The notes: a model not told the origin generated them from the letters alone. DNA of 64,000 nucleotides from Novosphingobium silvae (GCF_009856825.1 NZ_WVTD01000004.1:1-64000); one strand, 5' to 3'. Positions 9,415-20,540 are shown, numbered from the stretch's first letter. Program-made: numbers and translations.

Positions 9415-10350
9415 TCAGGCGCCCGGCGTTTCCGCGATCGGACCGAGCCTGTCGATCTCGGCGATCTTCTGAAACTCGCTGAGATAGTCCTGTTGATGGG
9501 TCGCCAGCCAGCGAACCACCCGGTTGTTCGCCAGCAGCTTGGCGACATAGCCGCGGGCGACGGTCAGATGCAGATTGTCGATGCCGTAGGTTTCCTCGAC
9601 CGACTTCACCTGGGTCTGGAGCGCCGCCAACTCGCGTTCCATGCGGGCGATCTGCTGGCCCGAGGGCGTTGGCTTGCCTCCCCCTTTTCCTTTGCGGGTG
9701 GCGGCGAGTTGGTTCTCGGACGTCGCCGCACGCAGCGCACGCGCAAACATGACCGTGAAATTGTTCTGGCCGATCATCAGATCTGCGGCTTCGATCTGCC
9801 TGACCGATGTCATCTGGCGCAGGATGTCGAACACCTTCATCGAACAGGGCGTATCCTTCAGCATCTCGGCCGCCTCGGGGCTGATCCCTTCCAGGAGCCG
9901 GAAACGCCGCAGCACGGACTCAACCTGAAGGTTCAATGCGGTGGCAATGTCGGTCGATGACACGCCCCGGTCCATTGCCCGCACGATCATCCGATGCTCC
10001 TGGATCGGCGGGATGCGATTGACGCGCTTGTTGTAGGTGTAGGTGTCGTCGTCAGCTGCAAGCAGGCACTCGACCTCAGAGATCTCGAGTTCCTTGAGCG
10101 CCTCAAGCCGCAGATGACCATCGAGGAGAAACCAGGTTCCGGCATTCTTTTCGTCTGCCATGACGACGGGCGCTTCGATCAGGCCGATCGCTTTGATCGA
10201 ACTCAGCACCTGCGAATAGGATCGGCTCTCCCTGGCGCCGGGCGGCAACGTCTTCAGCGGAACGATCGCCGCTACGGGGATCGTCAGAAAATCGCGATCG
10301 AAGCCCAAATGGATACGGCCGTCATCCCGATCCTTCGGTTCTTCAGTCAT
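9415..10350 (-). CDS. ParB/RepB-like partition-type protein
   Basis: I use the ATG at 10350 (GGGAGA just upstream, overlapping the stop of the preceding gene by 8 bp), giving 311 aa. The N-terminal half has a ParB/Srx-like domain (LLDGHLRLEALKEL where ParB has its CTP-binding ERR/GxRR-like segment). A helix-turn-helix stretch lies around residues 120-150. The C-terminal region includes a basic low-complexity loop (KGKGGGKP) and a helix rich in Leu. It resembles the RepB-C-terminal-type ParB relatives found next to recombinases in alphaproteobacteria. No parA is present, so classic DNA segregation is unlikely. More likely it binds DNA for the recombinase operon. Role is inference. Confidence 0.62.
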   Translation of the reverse strand: MTEEPKDRDDGRIHLGFDRDFLTIPVAAIVPLKTLPPGARESRSYSQVLSSIKAIGLIEAPVVMADEKNAGTWFLLDGHLRLEALKELEISEVECLLAADDDTYTYNKRVNRIPPIQEHRMIVRAMDRGVSSTDIATALNLQVESVLRRFRLLEGISPEAAEMLKDTPCSMKVFDILRQMTSVRQIEAADLMIGQNNFTVMFARALRAATSENQLAATRKGKGGGKPTPSGQQIARMERELAALQTQVKSVEETYGIDNLHLTVARGYVAKLLANNRVVRWLATHQQDYLSEFQKIAEIDRLGPIAETPGA

Positions 10351-11248
10351 GATCGTCTCCCGACACACGGACCTTGAGCGCGCGTGGCATGGTCGCCAGC
10401 CCCTCCGCCCTCAACAGATTGATGAAACCGTCATTGCCGAGCAGATCCTTCAGCGCCTCGACGACGAACAGCAGCCGGGTTTGCGTGAAGTCCGACTTCT
10501 TGACCAGCAGACGCTGCTTTTCCGCCTCCCGCTGATAGACCTGCATGAGATCGGCGGCCGTCATCCGACGGACGCCGGTGCCTTTTCGGCCCAACCGCCC
10601 GACAGGCAATCCACCCTTGCGCTGGCTGCGCATCCGCATTTCCAGCAGACGTCGAACCGCGGCGAGTTTCTTGCCCCGAAGCTTGCCGGTCTCGTAAGCG
10701 TCGAGGAGCAGGTTCTGCGCCTCTTCCGTTTCGGCTTTGGAAATCTCCATTGCCAAGGTGATCGGAATGAGCCCGGTCTCTACGGCGGACACCAGCCGTT
10801 CCTCGCCACGCTCGAGTAGCGACGCGATCATGTTCACCCAGGATGCCCCGACACCGATCTTCTCCGCGATGGCAGCGTCGTTGTAACCGCGAGATCGTAG
10901 CGCGCCGATCTCCTTCATGAGATCGATGGGCCGCGGCGTGCGCCGGGCGATATTCTCGACCAGGCTCATGACGAGGCACTCGCTTTCGCTGGCCTCGATC
11001 ACCACGGCCGGAATCTCGGTCTGACCAAGCATCTGGAAGGCTTCCAACCGGCCCTCACCACAGACGAGATCATATCTCGGCCCGCCTGCGCCATCGCGGC
11101 GGCTCACCGTGATCGGCCTCTTCAAGCCGATGGCTTCGATGTTGTTCACGATCTCCCGATGCTGGCGCTTGTTGCGTGCGCGAGGGTTCAGAACCGTGAT
11201 CCGGGAGATAGGGATCATTTCGATCTTGTTCGGTCGAACAGCAGGCAT
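10343..11248 (-). CDS. ParB-family DNA-binding protein
   Basis: A 301-aa ParB/Spo0J-type protein. Residues 8-60 hold the ParB N-terminal domain start (I..L.PR.RNKRQHREIVNNIEAIGL) and GEGRLEAFQMLG, the equivalent of the CTP-binding box. SLVENIARR follows at about 96, then an HTH around residues 120-150 (AAIAEKIGVGASWVNMIASLLE). It is the middle gene of three: its ATG overlaps the recombinase stop as TGATG, and its own stop overlaps the next ATG. Unlike chromosomal ParB there is no neighbouring parA or visible parS. Being translationally coupled to a serine recombinase suggests a role in recombination-site architecture or regulation rather than partition. Confidence 0.7.
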   Translation of the reverse strand: MPAVRPNKIEMIPISRITVLNPRARNKRQHREIVNNIEAIGLKRPITVSRRDGAGGPRYDLVCGEGRLEAFQMLGQTEIPAVVIEASESECLVMSLVENIARRTPRPIDLMKEIGALRSRGYNDAAIAEKIGVGASWVNMIASLLERGEERLVSAVETGLIPITLAMEISKAETEEAQNLLLDAYETGKLRGKKLAAVRRLLEMRMRSQRKGGLPVGRLGRKGTGVRRMTAADLMQVYQREAEKQRLLVKKSDFTQTRLLFVVEALKDLLGNDGFINLLRAEGLATMPRALKVRVSGDDHD

Positions 11249-12816
11249 CAGGCGGCCTCCCCAAGAGGAACAGGCGCGGCGATGTCATAGAGAAGCTCAA
11301 GGTCGTCGAAGCGGTAGGCATCGAGCGCGAGCGCATTCTCCTCTCCTAGCCGCAGCTTTTCGGAGAGCATGTCAATGCGGGGGAACAGATAGAAGTCGAA
11401 CGGCGCGCGATTGGCTCTATCCATCCGCGCGACAATCGTGATGTCGGGCGCGAGCGAGGTATCGAAGTGCAGGTTCCACCGAAGGAGCCCGGTCGGCGTC
11501 TCGATGCACCGCGCGATCACCAACGAGACGCTGAACTCACCGTTGACGACTATCCGGTCGGCCTCGAGATCCTGCCAGGCATCGCTGCCCGTTGCCCGCA
11601 ATCCATCGAGCACCTCACGAAGAATACCGGGATGGAGCTTTCGCAGTTCGCGGTTGATTTCAACGTAGCGGTAATCGCGATCCGGCGTGAAGCCCACGAG
11701 ACCGTAGGCGCGAAGCAGGCTGCCAAAGCGGGAGCTGTAGGCGCTGCTGGACGGCATCCCATCGGATTCGTCGATGACGATGCCGGAGAGCAAACCTTTT
11801 TGCTGATAAAGCGCCCTCAGAGATTGCAGCATCTCTTCGTCGCTCAGCCGGAAGGAGCGCACACCGATGATGGTCCTGGCCGCCTCGAACAGTTCGCGTT
11901 CGATGACGGCCGCAAACGCATCCTGCGCCCTGATCCACATACCGGGATCGTTCCGGACGCGCTTCTTCTTCAGCTTGAAAGAGCGGCGGTTCCATACGTT
12001 GTCGCCGACATATTTCTCGTTGATGAGAATCTGGTGGACGGTTCCCCTGGTCCAGGGTCGCCCAAGGTCGGTGGAAATACCCCGCCTGTTGAGATCGGCC
12101 GCGATCTCGCTCTCGCTATACCCTTGATGGACGAACGCCCGGTAGATTTCGCGAACCAGATCGACTTCCTCGGCCGGGCCGAGTGTCAGAATCACGCGGT
12201 CAGTCTGGAGACTCTTCTGCTCGCCGCGTTCAAGACACCCCTTGATAGCGCCGTGCTCATCGATGAGCGTTCGCCGTAGTCCAAAACCCGCCGGGCCTCC
12301 CTGACGATACCCTTTCTCGATCAGGCGCCCCTGGCCGGCGAAAACCTTGACGGAAAGCTCACGGCTATATTCCCCGGCCATGGCGCTCTTCACGCCCTTG
12401 ATGATGGCCGCGATCGGGCTTCCGTCATTCTCGAACTGTTCGGCGCAGTATTGGACACGAACGCCGGCGCGCTTGCAGATATATTCGTAGTAGGCGCTTT
12501 CGTCGGTGTCCTGGAAGCGCCCCCAGCGGCTCACGTCGTAGACGAGGATCATCTCAAAGTCGGCGCGGCCTTCCACGATGTCCGCGATCAGCCGCTTGAA
12601 CGCATCACGACCATCGACGCTGAGCCCGCTCTTTCCTTCGTCGGCGTAGGTACAGACGATCTCGATTCCGCGCGCCTCGGCATAGTGCTTGATCGCGTCG
12701 GCTTGGTTTTCCGTCGAATACTTCTGATGATCTGTCGACATGCGGACGTATTCGGCAGCCCGAAGAGGACGTTCGGGCTGCTCTGACCGATCATTATCGT
12801 AGTCTCTCCGGCTCAT
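11248..12816 (-). CDS. Large serine recombinase (resolvase/recombinase family)
   Basis: A 522-aa protein starting at the ATG at 12816, which has GAGG 9 bases upstream; a GTG five codons earlier is less well placed. The N-terminal resolvase domain shows the catalytic serine in YVRMSTDHQ near residue 27 and the arginines of VYDVSRWGR near 100. The central recombinase domain is clear (a GYRQGGPAGFGLRR-type segment, then RGTVHQILINEKYVG). The C-terminal ~200 residues lack a recognisable zinc beta-ribbon. Large serine recombinases catalyse integration or excision through double-strand breaks and a phosphoserine link. Two ParB-like genes follow with overlapping codons. Confidence 0.88.
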   Translation of the reverse strand: MSRRDYDNDRSEQPERPLRAAEYVRMSTDHQKYSTENQADAIKHYAEARGIEIVCTYADEGKSGLSVDGRDAFKRLIADIVEGRADFEMILVYDVSRWGRFQDTDESAYYEYICKRAGVRVQYCAEQFENDGSPIAAIIKGVKSAMAGEYSRELSVKVFAGQGRLIEKGYRQGGPAGFGLRRTLIDEHGAIKGCLERGEQKSLQTDRVILTLGPAEEVDLVREIYRAFVHQGYSESEIAADLNRRGISTDLGRPWTRGTVHQILINEKYVGDNVWNRRSFKLKKKRVRNDPGMWIRAQDAFAAVIERELFEAARTIIGVRSFRLSDEEMLQSLRALYQQKGLLSGIVIDESDGMPSSSAYSSRFGSLLRAYGLVGFTPDRDYRYVEINRELRKLHPGILREVLDGLRATGSDAWQDLEADRIVVNGEFSVSLVIARCIETPTGLLRWNLHFDTSLAPDITIVARMDRANRAPFDFYLFPRIDMLSEKLRLGEENALALDAYRFDDLELLYDIAAPVPLGEAA

Positions 12817-12932
12817 CACATTACGCCTCACGAACTTGCCTGCGGCGGCCCGGGCGACCTACCGCCGCAGCGCATGACGGGCCTCTGCCGTCACTCCGCA
12901 CGGGAACAGTTTAGCTGCGGAGAAAACGGAAG

Positions 12933-13562
12933 ATGTTGCCGAAAACGGGCAGGAAATTACCCCTATGGACAGGTGTTCTTGGCGGACGCGAAGTCTATGC
13001 GCGGACCATCGCTGAGCTGCTACGCAAAGAGCATGGCGACAGTCGCCGCGCGATTAAGCAGCTCATGCGCCAGACGGACGCAAGCGAGCGAACCGTCAAG
13101 CACTGGCTCTCAGGCCAGCACGGGCCAGACAGCGTCTATTTCCTGCGGCTGGTGGTCTCGTCCCCAGTCATCAGGGCCTTCGTTCTCGGCCTGATTGATG
13201 GGCCGGCAGCCATCCCGCTGACCGGGCCAGTGGATCGCATTTCCCTGGTCAGAGCGCGCGAAGCCTATGCTGCCGGGGAAGCCGCAGGGGGACGATCGGC
13301 AACGGGCGCGCGGAAAAATGTCCCTGAACGTGTCCCTGAACGCGACCCTATAAATGTCCCTGATCGGGCCGAACTCAACGAGCGGCAGCACTGGTTTCTC
13401 GACCGAGTCGCGGCAGGTCGAAGTGACGCACGGGATATTGTGGCAATGTGGGCGGTTAGTCTGAAAACCGCGCGTCGGGACATCGCCGCGCTCAAGGTGG
13501 CTGGTCTCATATGCTACGTCGGCTCACGCCGGAAGGGCCGGTATCGACGATCAGCCAAATGA
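12933..13562 (+). CDS. DNA-binding protein with two HTH-like segments, divergent from the recombinase operon
   Basis: A 209-aa protein I cannot assign to a named family. Residues 35-60 (RQTDASERTVKHWLSGQHGP) look like a helix-turn-helix in which a Trp-containing recognition helix follows the turn. The C-terminal 50 residues (DIVAMWAVSLKTARRDIAALKVAGLI) look like a DeoR/winged-HTH. Between them is a short repeat of VPER/VPDR units encoded by an 11-base repeat. It is transcribed divergently from the serine recombinase across a ~116-bp gap, the usual arrangement for a local regulator. GGAG/GGAAG precede the start. Function as a regulator is inferred. Confidence 0.6.
   Translation: MLPKTGRKLPLWTGVLGGREVYARTIAELLRKEHGDSRRAIKQLMRQTDASERTVKHWLSGQHGPDSVYFLRLVVSSPVIRAFVLGLIDGPAAIPLTGPVDRISLVRAREAYAAGEAAGGRSATGARKNVPERVPERDPINVPDRAELNERQHWFLDRVAAGRSDARDIVAMWAVSLKTARRDIAALKVAGLICYVGSRRKGRYRRSAK
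13320..13366 (+). repeat. Short repeat GTCCCTGAACG within the 209-aa regulator gene
   Basis: Copies at 13320-13330 and 13332-13342 are identical; the third at 13356-13366 differs by one base. They encode the VPER, VPER and VPDR units linking the two putative DNA-binding segments. Confidence 0.6.
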
Positions 13563-13718
13563 ACCGATTGGAGGTCTGGCTGGGCGCGGCGAGGGCCGCG
13601 CCTTATCCGATATGCACGCCAGAGCGCGATACCGTTCTACGCCCCTCAATCCGGGCTTTCTTTCAACGTCGTCTATCGACTTCTATCCGTTGAACCCAAT
13701 GGCTGACGGAGTCCTCTG

Positions 13719-14003
13719 ATGAAATCACACGAACCTCCCGCCGTGACACGGACCATCCGGCGCCATGAGCTTCGGCAAATCGTCCCGTTGGCCGACACGA
13801 CCATCTACGACATGGAGCAGCGCGGTGAATTTCCGCAGCGCTTCTATCTTACGTCTCGCTGCGTGGTCTGGGACCTCGCCGAAGTCGAAGCCTGGCTCGA
13901 GGAGCGCCGCCGCGCCTCGCGCGCGAAAACCGTGAAACGCGCACCCATGCCCGATGTCCAGCTTCGCAAGACCCGCCCCATCAAACATCCGGCTCGGGCG
14001 TAA
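13719..14003 (+). CDS. AlpA-family transcriptional regulator (excisionase-like)
   Basis: A 94-aa protein with the MerR-like HTH of AlpA: a segment reading LRQIVPLADTTIYDMEQRGEFP followed by VVWDLAEVEAWLEERR, the standard AlpA signature. AlpA proteins activate or direct excision by the P4/CP4-57 class of integrase, and this gene lies tail-to-tail with such an integrase. The last 23 bp (13981-14003) overlap the integrase 3' end on the other strand. Its basic C-terminal tail is a little longer than usual. Confidence 0.82.
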   Translation: MKSHEPPAVTRTIRRHELRQIVPLADTTIYDMEQRGEFPQRFYLTSRCVVWDLAEVEAWLEERRRASRAKTVKRAPMPDVQLRKTRPIKHPARA

Positions 14004-15243
14004 GCAGGTCCATTGTCGGCGGATAAAGGGTCGGCGTGTATTTCTCCCCCACGACCCAAGCGTCCACGATGTTGGACCATTCCTGGATCATGTGCCGGCG
14101 CTGATGCTCATATTCCGCCTTGTTGTAGATGCCCCGTGAGGATCGGCCATCCTCGTGCGCCAAGCACTTCTCGATCCAGTCGCTGTTGAAGCCCAGTTCG
14201 TTCAGCAGAGTCGAGCCGGTGCGCCGGAGATCGTGAACCGTAAAGGACTCCAGCGGCATTCCTTCCTTCTTGGCCCGCACCACCACCGCCGTCGTGACCC
14301 GATTGAACGTGGCCCGCGACATCGGCGCGTCAGCGTCGTAGCGCGACGGCAGGACGTATTTCGAGTTACCGGCGCAGGTCTTGAGAGCGATGAAGATGTC
14401 GAGCATTTGCTGCGATAGATAGACGTTGTGCGCTTTCGAGCGCTTCATTCGCTCCTTGGGAATCGACCAGACGGCGTTCTCAAAATCGACCTCGTCCCAG
14501 ACTGCATCCTGCAATTCGCTCTTTCGCACCATCGAGAGCAGAATCAGCTTTATCCCGAGACGGATCGTCGGCAGCGTCGGGACATGCTCAAGCTGTCCGA
14601 GCATGATGCGGATCTCCGCGGGAGATAGCGACCTGTCCTTCGGCACGAAGGTCGCGATCGACGATGGGCCAACCTCGTCGGCCGGGTTGGCGACCTTCTC
14701 CCCGTGCAGGATGGCGAAGGCGAAAACCAACTTCACAATGTCTCTGACGTGGACCGCTGTTGCCGGCGCCCCGCGTTCCTTTACCTTCGCGCACAACCCG
14801 CGCAGATCCTCCGGCAGGATCTCGGTTAGCAGTCGATTGCGAAACGCCGGGAGGATGTCGCGCTCGAAGATCGACCGCCGCATCGCGCGTGTACTGTCCG
14901 CCATCCTCGCTTCCTGAAGCCAGCGCTCACCGAACTGGCCGAAGCTCTTGGCTTCCTTGATCCTCCGCTTCTCGCGCTGCTTTTCCTGCGCCGGCGAGCG
15001 ACCCTCGGAAATCGCGCGCTTGGCATCAATCAGCTTCTCACGCGCCCGGGCCAGAGACAGACCCGCCGGGCCATAACGACCCAACGTCAAGGTCTCCCGA
15101 CGGCCGTTGAGCCGGTAGTCCAAGCGGAACACGATTGAACCCGAAGGTTGGACCACGACGTACATACCGTCACGATCCACAATCTTGTATAATTTATCTT
15201 TTGGTTTCAGTGCCTTGATGGCGGTGTCGGTCAGCATCTGCAC
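13981..15243 (-). CDS. P4-type tyrosine integrase (DUF4102 arm-binding domain)
   Basis: A 420-aa integrase. The N-terminal ~90 residues form the DUF4102 arm-binding domain (LKPKDKLYKIVDRDGMYV start and LTLGRYGPAGLSLARAR). A SAM-like core-binding domain follows, then the catalytic domain with Arg in MVRKSEL, HDLRR as the His-x-x-Arg pair, a His in CLAHEDG and the nucleophilic Tyr in YNKAEY near the C-terminus. This catalyses site-specific integration and excision of the element. It is the last gene before guaA and reads away from it, with its upstream region facing the guaA 3' end, the usual geometry for an island integrated there. Confidence 0.93.
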   Translation of the reverse strand: MQMLTDTAIKALKPKDKLYKIVDRDGMYVVVQPSGSIVFRLDYRLNGRRETLTLGRYGPAGLSLARAREKLIDAKRAISEGRSPAQEKQREKRRIKEAKSFGQFGERWLQEARMADSTRAMRRSIFERDILPAFRNRLLTEILPEDLRGLCAKVKERGAPATAVHVRDIVKLVFAFAILHGEKVANPADEVGPSSIATFVPKDRSLSPAEIRIMLGQLEHVPTLPTIRLGIKLILLSMVRKSELQDAVWDEVDFENAVWSIPKERMKRSKAHNVYLSQQMLDIFIALKTCAGNSKYVLPSRYDADAPMSRATFNRVTTAVVVRAKKEGMPLESFTVHDLRRTGSTLLNELGFNSDWIEKCLAHEDGRSSRGIYNKAEYEHQRRHMIQEWSNIVDAWVVGEKYTPTLYPPTMDLLTPEPDV

Positions 15244-15283
15244 CCTCCAGATCGGTCAAAAAATGCAGGAGAGCACCCAATTA

Positions 15284-15441
15284 TACCGTCAGGCCAAAAC
15301 TGGGCCGCCTGACATAGCTTTTATTCAGAATTTACAAGTATTTATGCCAAAAAATATACCGTCAGAAGCTCTCTTGCCCCTGACGGTATATGCGTTTTTC
15401 GGTTGAGACAAGACGCGCCATACCGCCAGCCATACCGTCAA
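15284..15441. repeat. Five TACCGTCAG-like repeats (candidate integrase arm sites)
   Basis: Copies at 15284-15292 and 15357-15365 (direct), 15380-15388 (inverted), 15421-15429 (one mismatch, TACCGCCAG) and 15433-15441 (TACCGTCAA). They occupy the 312-bp gap between integrase and guaA, where attachment-site arm sequences and the integrase promoter are expected. The gap is also noticeably AT-rich around 15310-15360. Arm-site function is inferred from position, repetition and the presence of a DUF4102 integrase. Confidence 0.6.
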
Positions 15442-15539
15442 ACGGGAGGCTAACCCGGCGATAGACGCCGTAAGTCTCAGAGAGATTTTTTCAGCATTTT
15501 CATTGTCTTATGTCGTATTGCAGCGTGAGTTTGGATACG

Positions 15540-15600
15540 CCCGGATGGGCAAAAATTATTCCCACTCGATCGTGCCGGGCGGCTTGCTGGTGTAGTCGTA
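15540..15600. other. Probable right attachment junction at the guaA 3' end
   Basis: The element's integrase and arm repeats stop next to the last codons of guaA. The 3' end of guaA is a known insertion target for genomic islands, with the core usually inside the final codons so the gene stays intact. The left copy of the core would lie outside the window; I see no second copy of the guaA terminal sequence in 1-15,540. Confidence 0.4.
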
Positions 15601-17115
15601 GACCACGCGGTTGATGCCCTTCACCTCGTTGATGATCCGGGTGGCGACACGGCTGAGGAAGGCGGCGTCGAAGGGGTAGATGTCGGCCGTCATGCCGTCG
15701 GTCGAGGTGACGGCGCGCAGGCCGCAGACGCTGTCGTAAGTGCGGCTGTCGCCCATGACGCCCACGGTCTTGACCGGGAGCAGCACGGCAAAGGCCTGCC
15801 AGATCGCATCGTAGAGGCCCGCGTTGCGGATTTCCTCGAGGTAGATTGCATCGGCCTTGCGCAGGATGTCGCAGCGCTCGCGCGTGACTTCGCCGGGGAT
15901 GCGGATCGCGAGACCCGGCCCGGGGAAGGGGTGGCGGCCGACGAACACGTCGGGCAGGCCAAGCTCGCGGCCCAGTTCGCGCACTTCGTCCTTGAACAGT
16001 TCGCGCAAGGGTTCGACGAGCTTCATGTCCATGCGCTCGGGCAGGCCGCCCACGTTGTGGTGGCTCTTGATCGTGACCGAGGGGCCGCCGGTGAAGCTGA
16101 CCGATTCGATCACGTCCGGGTAGAGCGTGCCCTGTGCCAGGAACTGCGCGCCGCCGATCTTCTTCGCCTCGTCCTCGAACACGTCGATGAAGGTCTTGCC
16201 GATGAACTTGCGCTTGGCCTCGGGATCGGTGACGCCTTCCAGTCCCTTGAGGAACAGGGTCGAGGCGTCCACGTGGACGAGCGGGATGTGGTAGTGGCCG
16301 CGGAACAGGCTGACGACCTGCTCGGCCTCGCCCATGCGCATCAGGCCATGGTCGACGAAGACGCAGGTGAGCTGATCGCCGATCGCCTCGTGGATGAGGA
16401 CGGCGGCCACGGCCGAATCGACGCCGCCCGAAAGGCCGCAGATCACCCGCTGGTCGCCGACCTGCGCGCGGATCTCCTCGATCTTGGTCTTGCGGAACTC
16501 GGCCATGGTCCAGTCGCCGGCAAGGCCGCAGACGTGGCGCACGAAGTTCTTGAGCAGCTTGGCGCCGTCGGGCGTGTGCACCACCTCGGGGTGGAACTGC
16601 ATGGCGTAGATGCGCTTGTCGTCGTTCGCGATGACCGCGTATGGGGCGCCGGGGCTGGACGCGACGGGACGGAAACCGGGCGCGAGGCTGGTCACCTTGT
16701 CGCCGTGGCTCATCCAGACCTGGTGCTTCTCGCCCACTTCCCACAGGCCGTCGAACAGCGCGCATTCATCCTCGATCTCGATGAAGGCGCGGCCGAATTC
16801 GCCACCGTCGCCGCCGCTCACCGCGCCGCCGAGCTGGTGCATCAGCGACTGCTGGCCGTAGCAGATGCCAAGCAGCGGGCGGCCGCTCTCGAGGATGGAA
16901 TCGGGAATGCGTGGGCCGTTCTCGTCGAGCACCGAGGCCGGGGATCCCGAGAGGATTACGCCCACCGGGTTCATCCGCTTGAAGGCTTCTTCCGCGGCGT
17001 TGAAGGGTGCGATTTCGGAGTAGACGCCGGCCTCCCGCACGCGGCGGGCGATCAGCTGGGTCACCTGGCTGCCGAAGTCGACGATCAGGACGGATTCGGA
17101 GGACTGGATATTCAT
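15556..17115 (-). CDS. guaA: GMP synthase (glutamine-hydrolysing)
   Basis: A 519-aa two-domain amidotransferase converting XMP to GMP. The N-terminal class I glutaminase domain has the Cys nucleophile in GICYGQQ near residue 86 and His-x-Glu in FHPEV near 175. The ATP pyrophosphatase domain has the SGGVDS P-loop near residue 230, and the C-terminal dimerisation domain ends in KPPGTIEWE, the canonical end. It is full length, so integration of the neighbouring element has preserved the reading frame. The start at 17115 lies close behind an ACTAGTGG sequence on the minus strand that may be part of its promoter. Confidence 0.98.
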   Translation of the reverse strand: MNIQSSESVLIVDFGSQVTQLIARRVREAGVYSEIAPFNAAEEAFKRMNPVGVILSGSPASVLDENGPRIPDSILESGRPLLGICYGQQSLMHQLGGAVSGGDGGEFGRAFIEIEDECALFDGLWEVGEKHQVWMSHGDKVTSLAPGFRPVASSPGAPYAVIANDDKRIYAMQFHPEVVHTPDGAKLLKNFVRHVCGLAGDWTMAEFRKTKIEEIRAQVGDQRVICGLSGGVDSAVAAVLIHEAIGDQLTCVFVDHGLMRMGEAEQVVSLFRGHYHIPLVHVDASTLFLKGLEGVTDPEAKRKFIGKTFIDVFEDEAKKIGGAQFLAQGTLYPDVIESVSFTGGPSVTIKSHHNVGGLPERMDMKLVEPLRELFKDEVRELGRELGLPDVFVGRHPFPGPGLAIRIPGEVTRERCDILRKADAIYLEEIRNAGLYDAIWQAFAVLLPVKTVGVMGDSRTYDSVCGLRAVTSTDGMTADIYPFDAAFLSRVATRIINEVKGINRVVYDYTSKPPGTIEWE

Positions 17116-17351
17116 GGCGGGCCACTAGTATCAGACGCGATTTCTGTCCAGCCCGCAAGGGGCCGGGCTTGCGGTATTTTCAGCCGTGCGGAGGCAACTT
17201 GAGGCACTAAGTGGTTGCGAGAAATGCAAGCAAGATTGTTGCTTTGGAATTTGCAGATGTTACGCGAAGCACCATTTCGCTTCTGCGGGGTGCATGAGCC
17301 GACACGGCGCATGGCTACCGCTCACAACCACATGAATGCAGGAGCACTCCC

Positions 17352-17432
17352 ATGACCATCGTCCATCGGACGTTCGGTTTCGCTGCCGCGCTGGGCGCCA
17401 GCGCGCTGGCCTTCGCGCTCACCCTGGCCTGA
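17352..17432 (+). CDS. 26-aa hydrophobic peptide
   Basis: An ATG preceded by GGAG at 8 bases opens a 26-codon frame that is almost wholly Ala/Leu/Phe after a short basic start (MTIVHRTFGF then an Ala-rich helix ending LTLA). It could be a single membrane segment or a signal-like leader. A strong hairpin with a T-run begins 29 bp after the stop, so the gene plus terminator form a compact transcription unit. No family is recognised; conservation in related genomes would be the test. Confidence 0.5.
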   Translation: MTIVHRTFGFAAALGASALAFALTLA

Positions 17433-17460
17433 CGCCAGCGGCGCACCGAAACTCACGAGA

Positions 17461-17486
17461 AGGGCGGCCCATCGGCCGCCCTTTTG
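17461..17486 (+). terminator. Rho-independent terminator after the 26-aa peptide
   Basis: GGGCGGCC and GGCCGCCC pair over a short ATC loop and are followed by TTTT. It also sits 29 bp past the end of the convergent RMF-like gene. Confidence 0.75.
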
Positions 17487-17515
17487 CGTTTGCTGCAAGA
17501 TGCCTGCGTCTCGCG

Positions 17516-17683
17516 TCAGTCCAGCGAAATGGACGGCTGCTGCATGCGTCCGGCGAAAACGTCCTTGCGGTGGCCTGCCTCCCAGGCGGCGCGGGCTTGC
17601 GGGTTTCGATAGGGATTGCACGAAATCGGAATGCCTGCCTGTGCGGCCTTGACGCCCCACAGGTGGGCTTGATGAACTGACAC
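17516..17683 (-). CDS. Ribosome modulation factor (RMF/CrpP)-like small protein
   Basis: Taking the GTG at 17683 gives 55 aa, the length of E. coli RMF; an upstream GTG would give 80 aa. The core reads AHLWGVKAAQAG then CNPY, and then R with AAWEAGHRK. This follows the RMF pattern of a Gly-rich start, a C-PY motif and an Arg-x-x-Trp-x-x-Gly end. RMF dimerises ribosomes in stationary phase; CrpP-like relatives have other uses. No clear ribosome site precedes the GTG. The family call rests on this motif alone. Confidence 0.5.
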   Translation of the reverse strand: MSVHQAHLWGVKAAQAGIPISCNPYRNPQARAAWEAGHRKDVFAGRMQQPSISLD

Positions 17684-17815
17684 TTTGCTGAATCTCGCGT
17701 TAATTTTCGAAGAACGGAGGGCCAATGCAGGAGCGCTTGGCTGGTGCCGGGGGATCACCTCCGTTTGGGATGAAAAGCATGTTCATCGCGGCGGATTGAT
17801 CCGTTACGAACCTAA

Positions 17816-20515
<2,700 letters not shown>

Positions 20516-20520
20516 GGAAG

Positions 20521-20540
20521 CGGGGGCCCGACGCCCCCCG
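20521..20540 (+). terminator. Hairpin directly after gyrB
   Basis: A 6-bp G/C stem (CGGGGG with CCCCCG) followed by TCTT, 5 bp after the gyrB stop. A second, stronger hairpin follows at 20569-20598. Confidence 0.5.

Noticed and set aside
1..15540. Second copy of the guaA 3' end marking the left island boundary
   Set aside because: I found none in this interval; the left junction is presumably outside the window.
15500..17202. Long frames overlapping guaA on both strands
   Set aside because: They are shadows of guaA, Arg/Pro-rich and motif-free.
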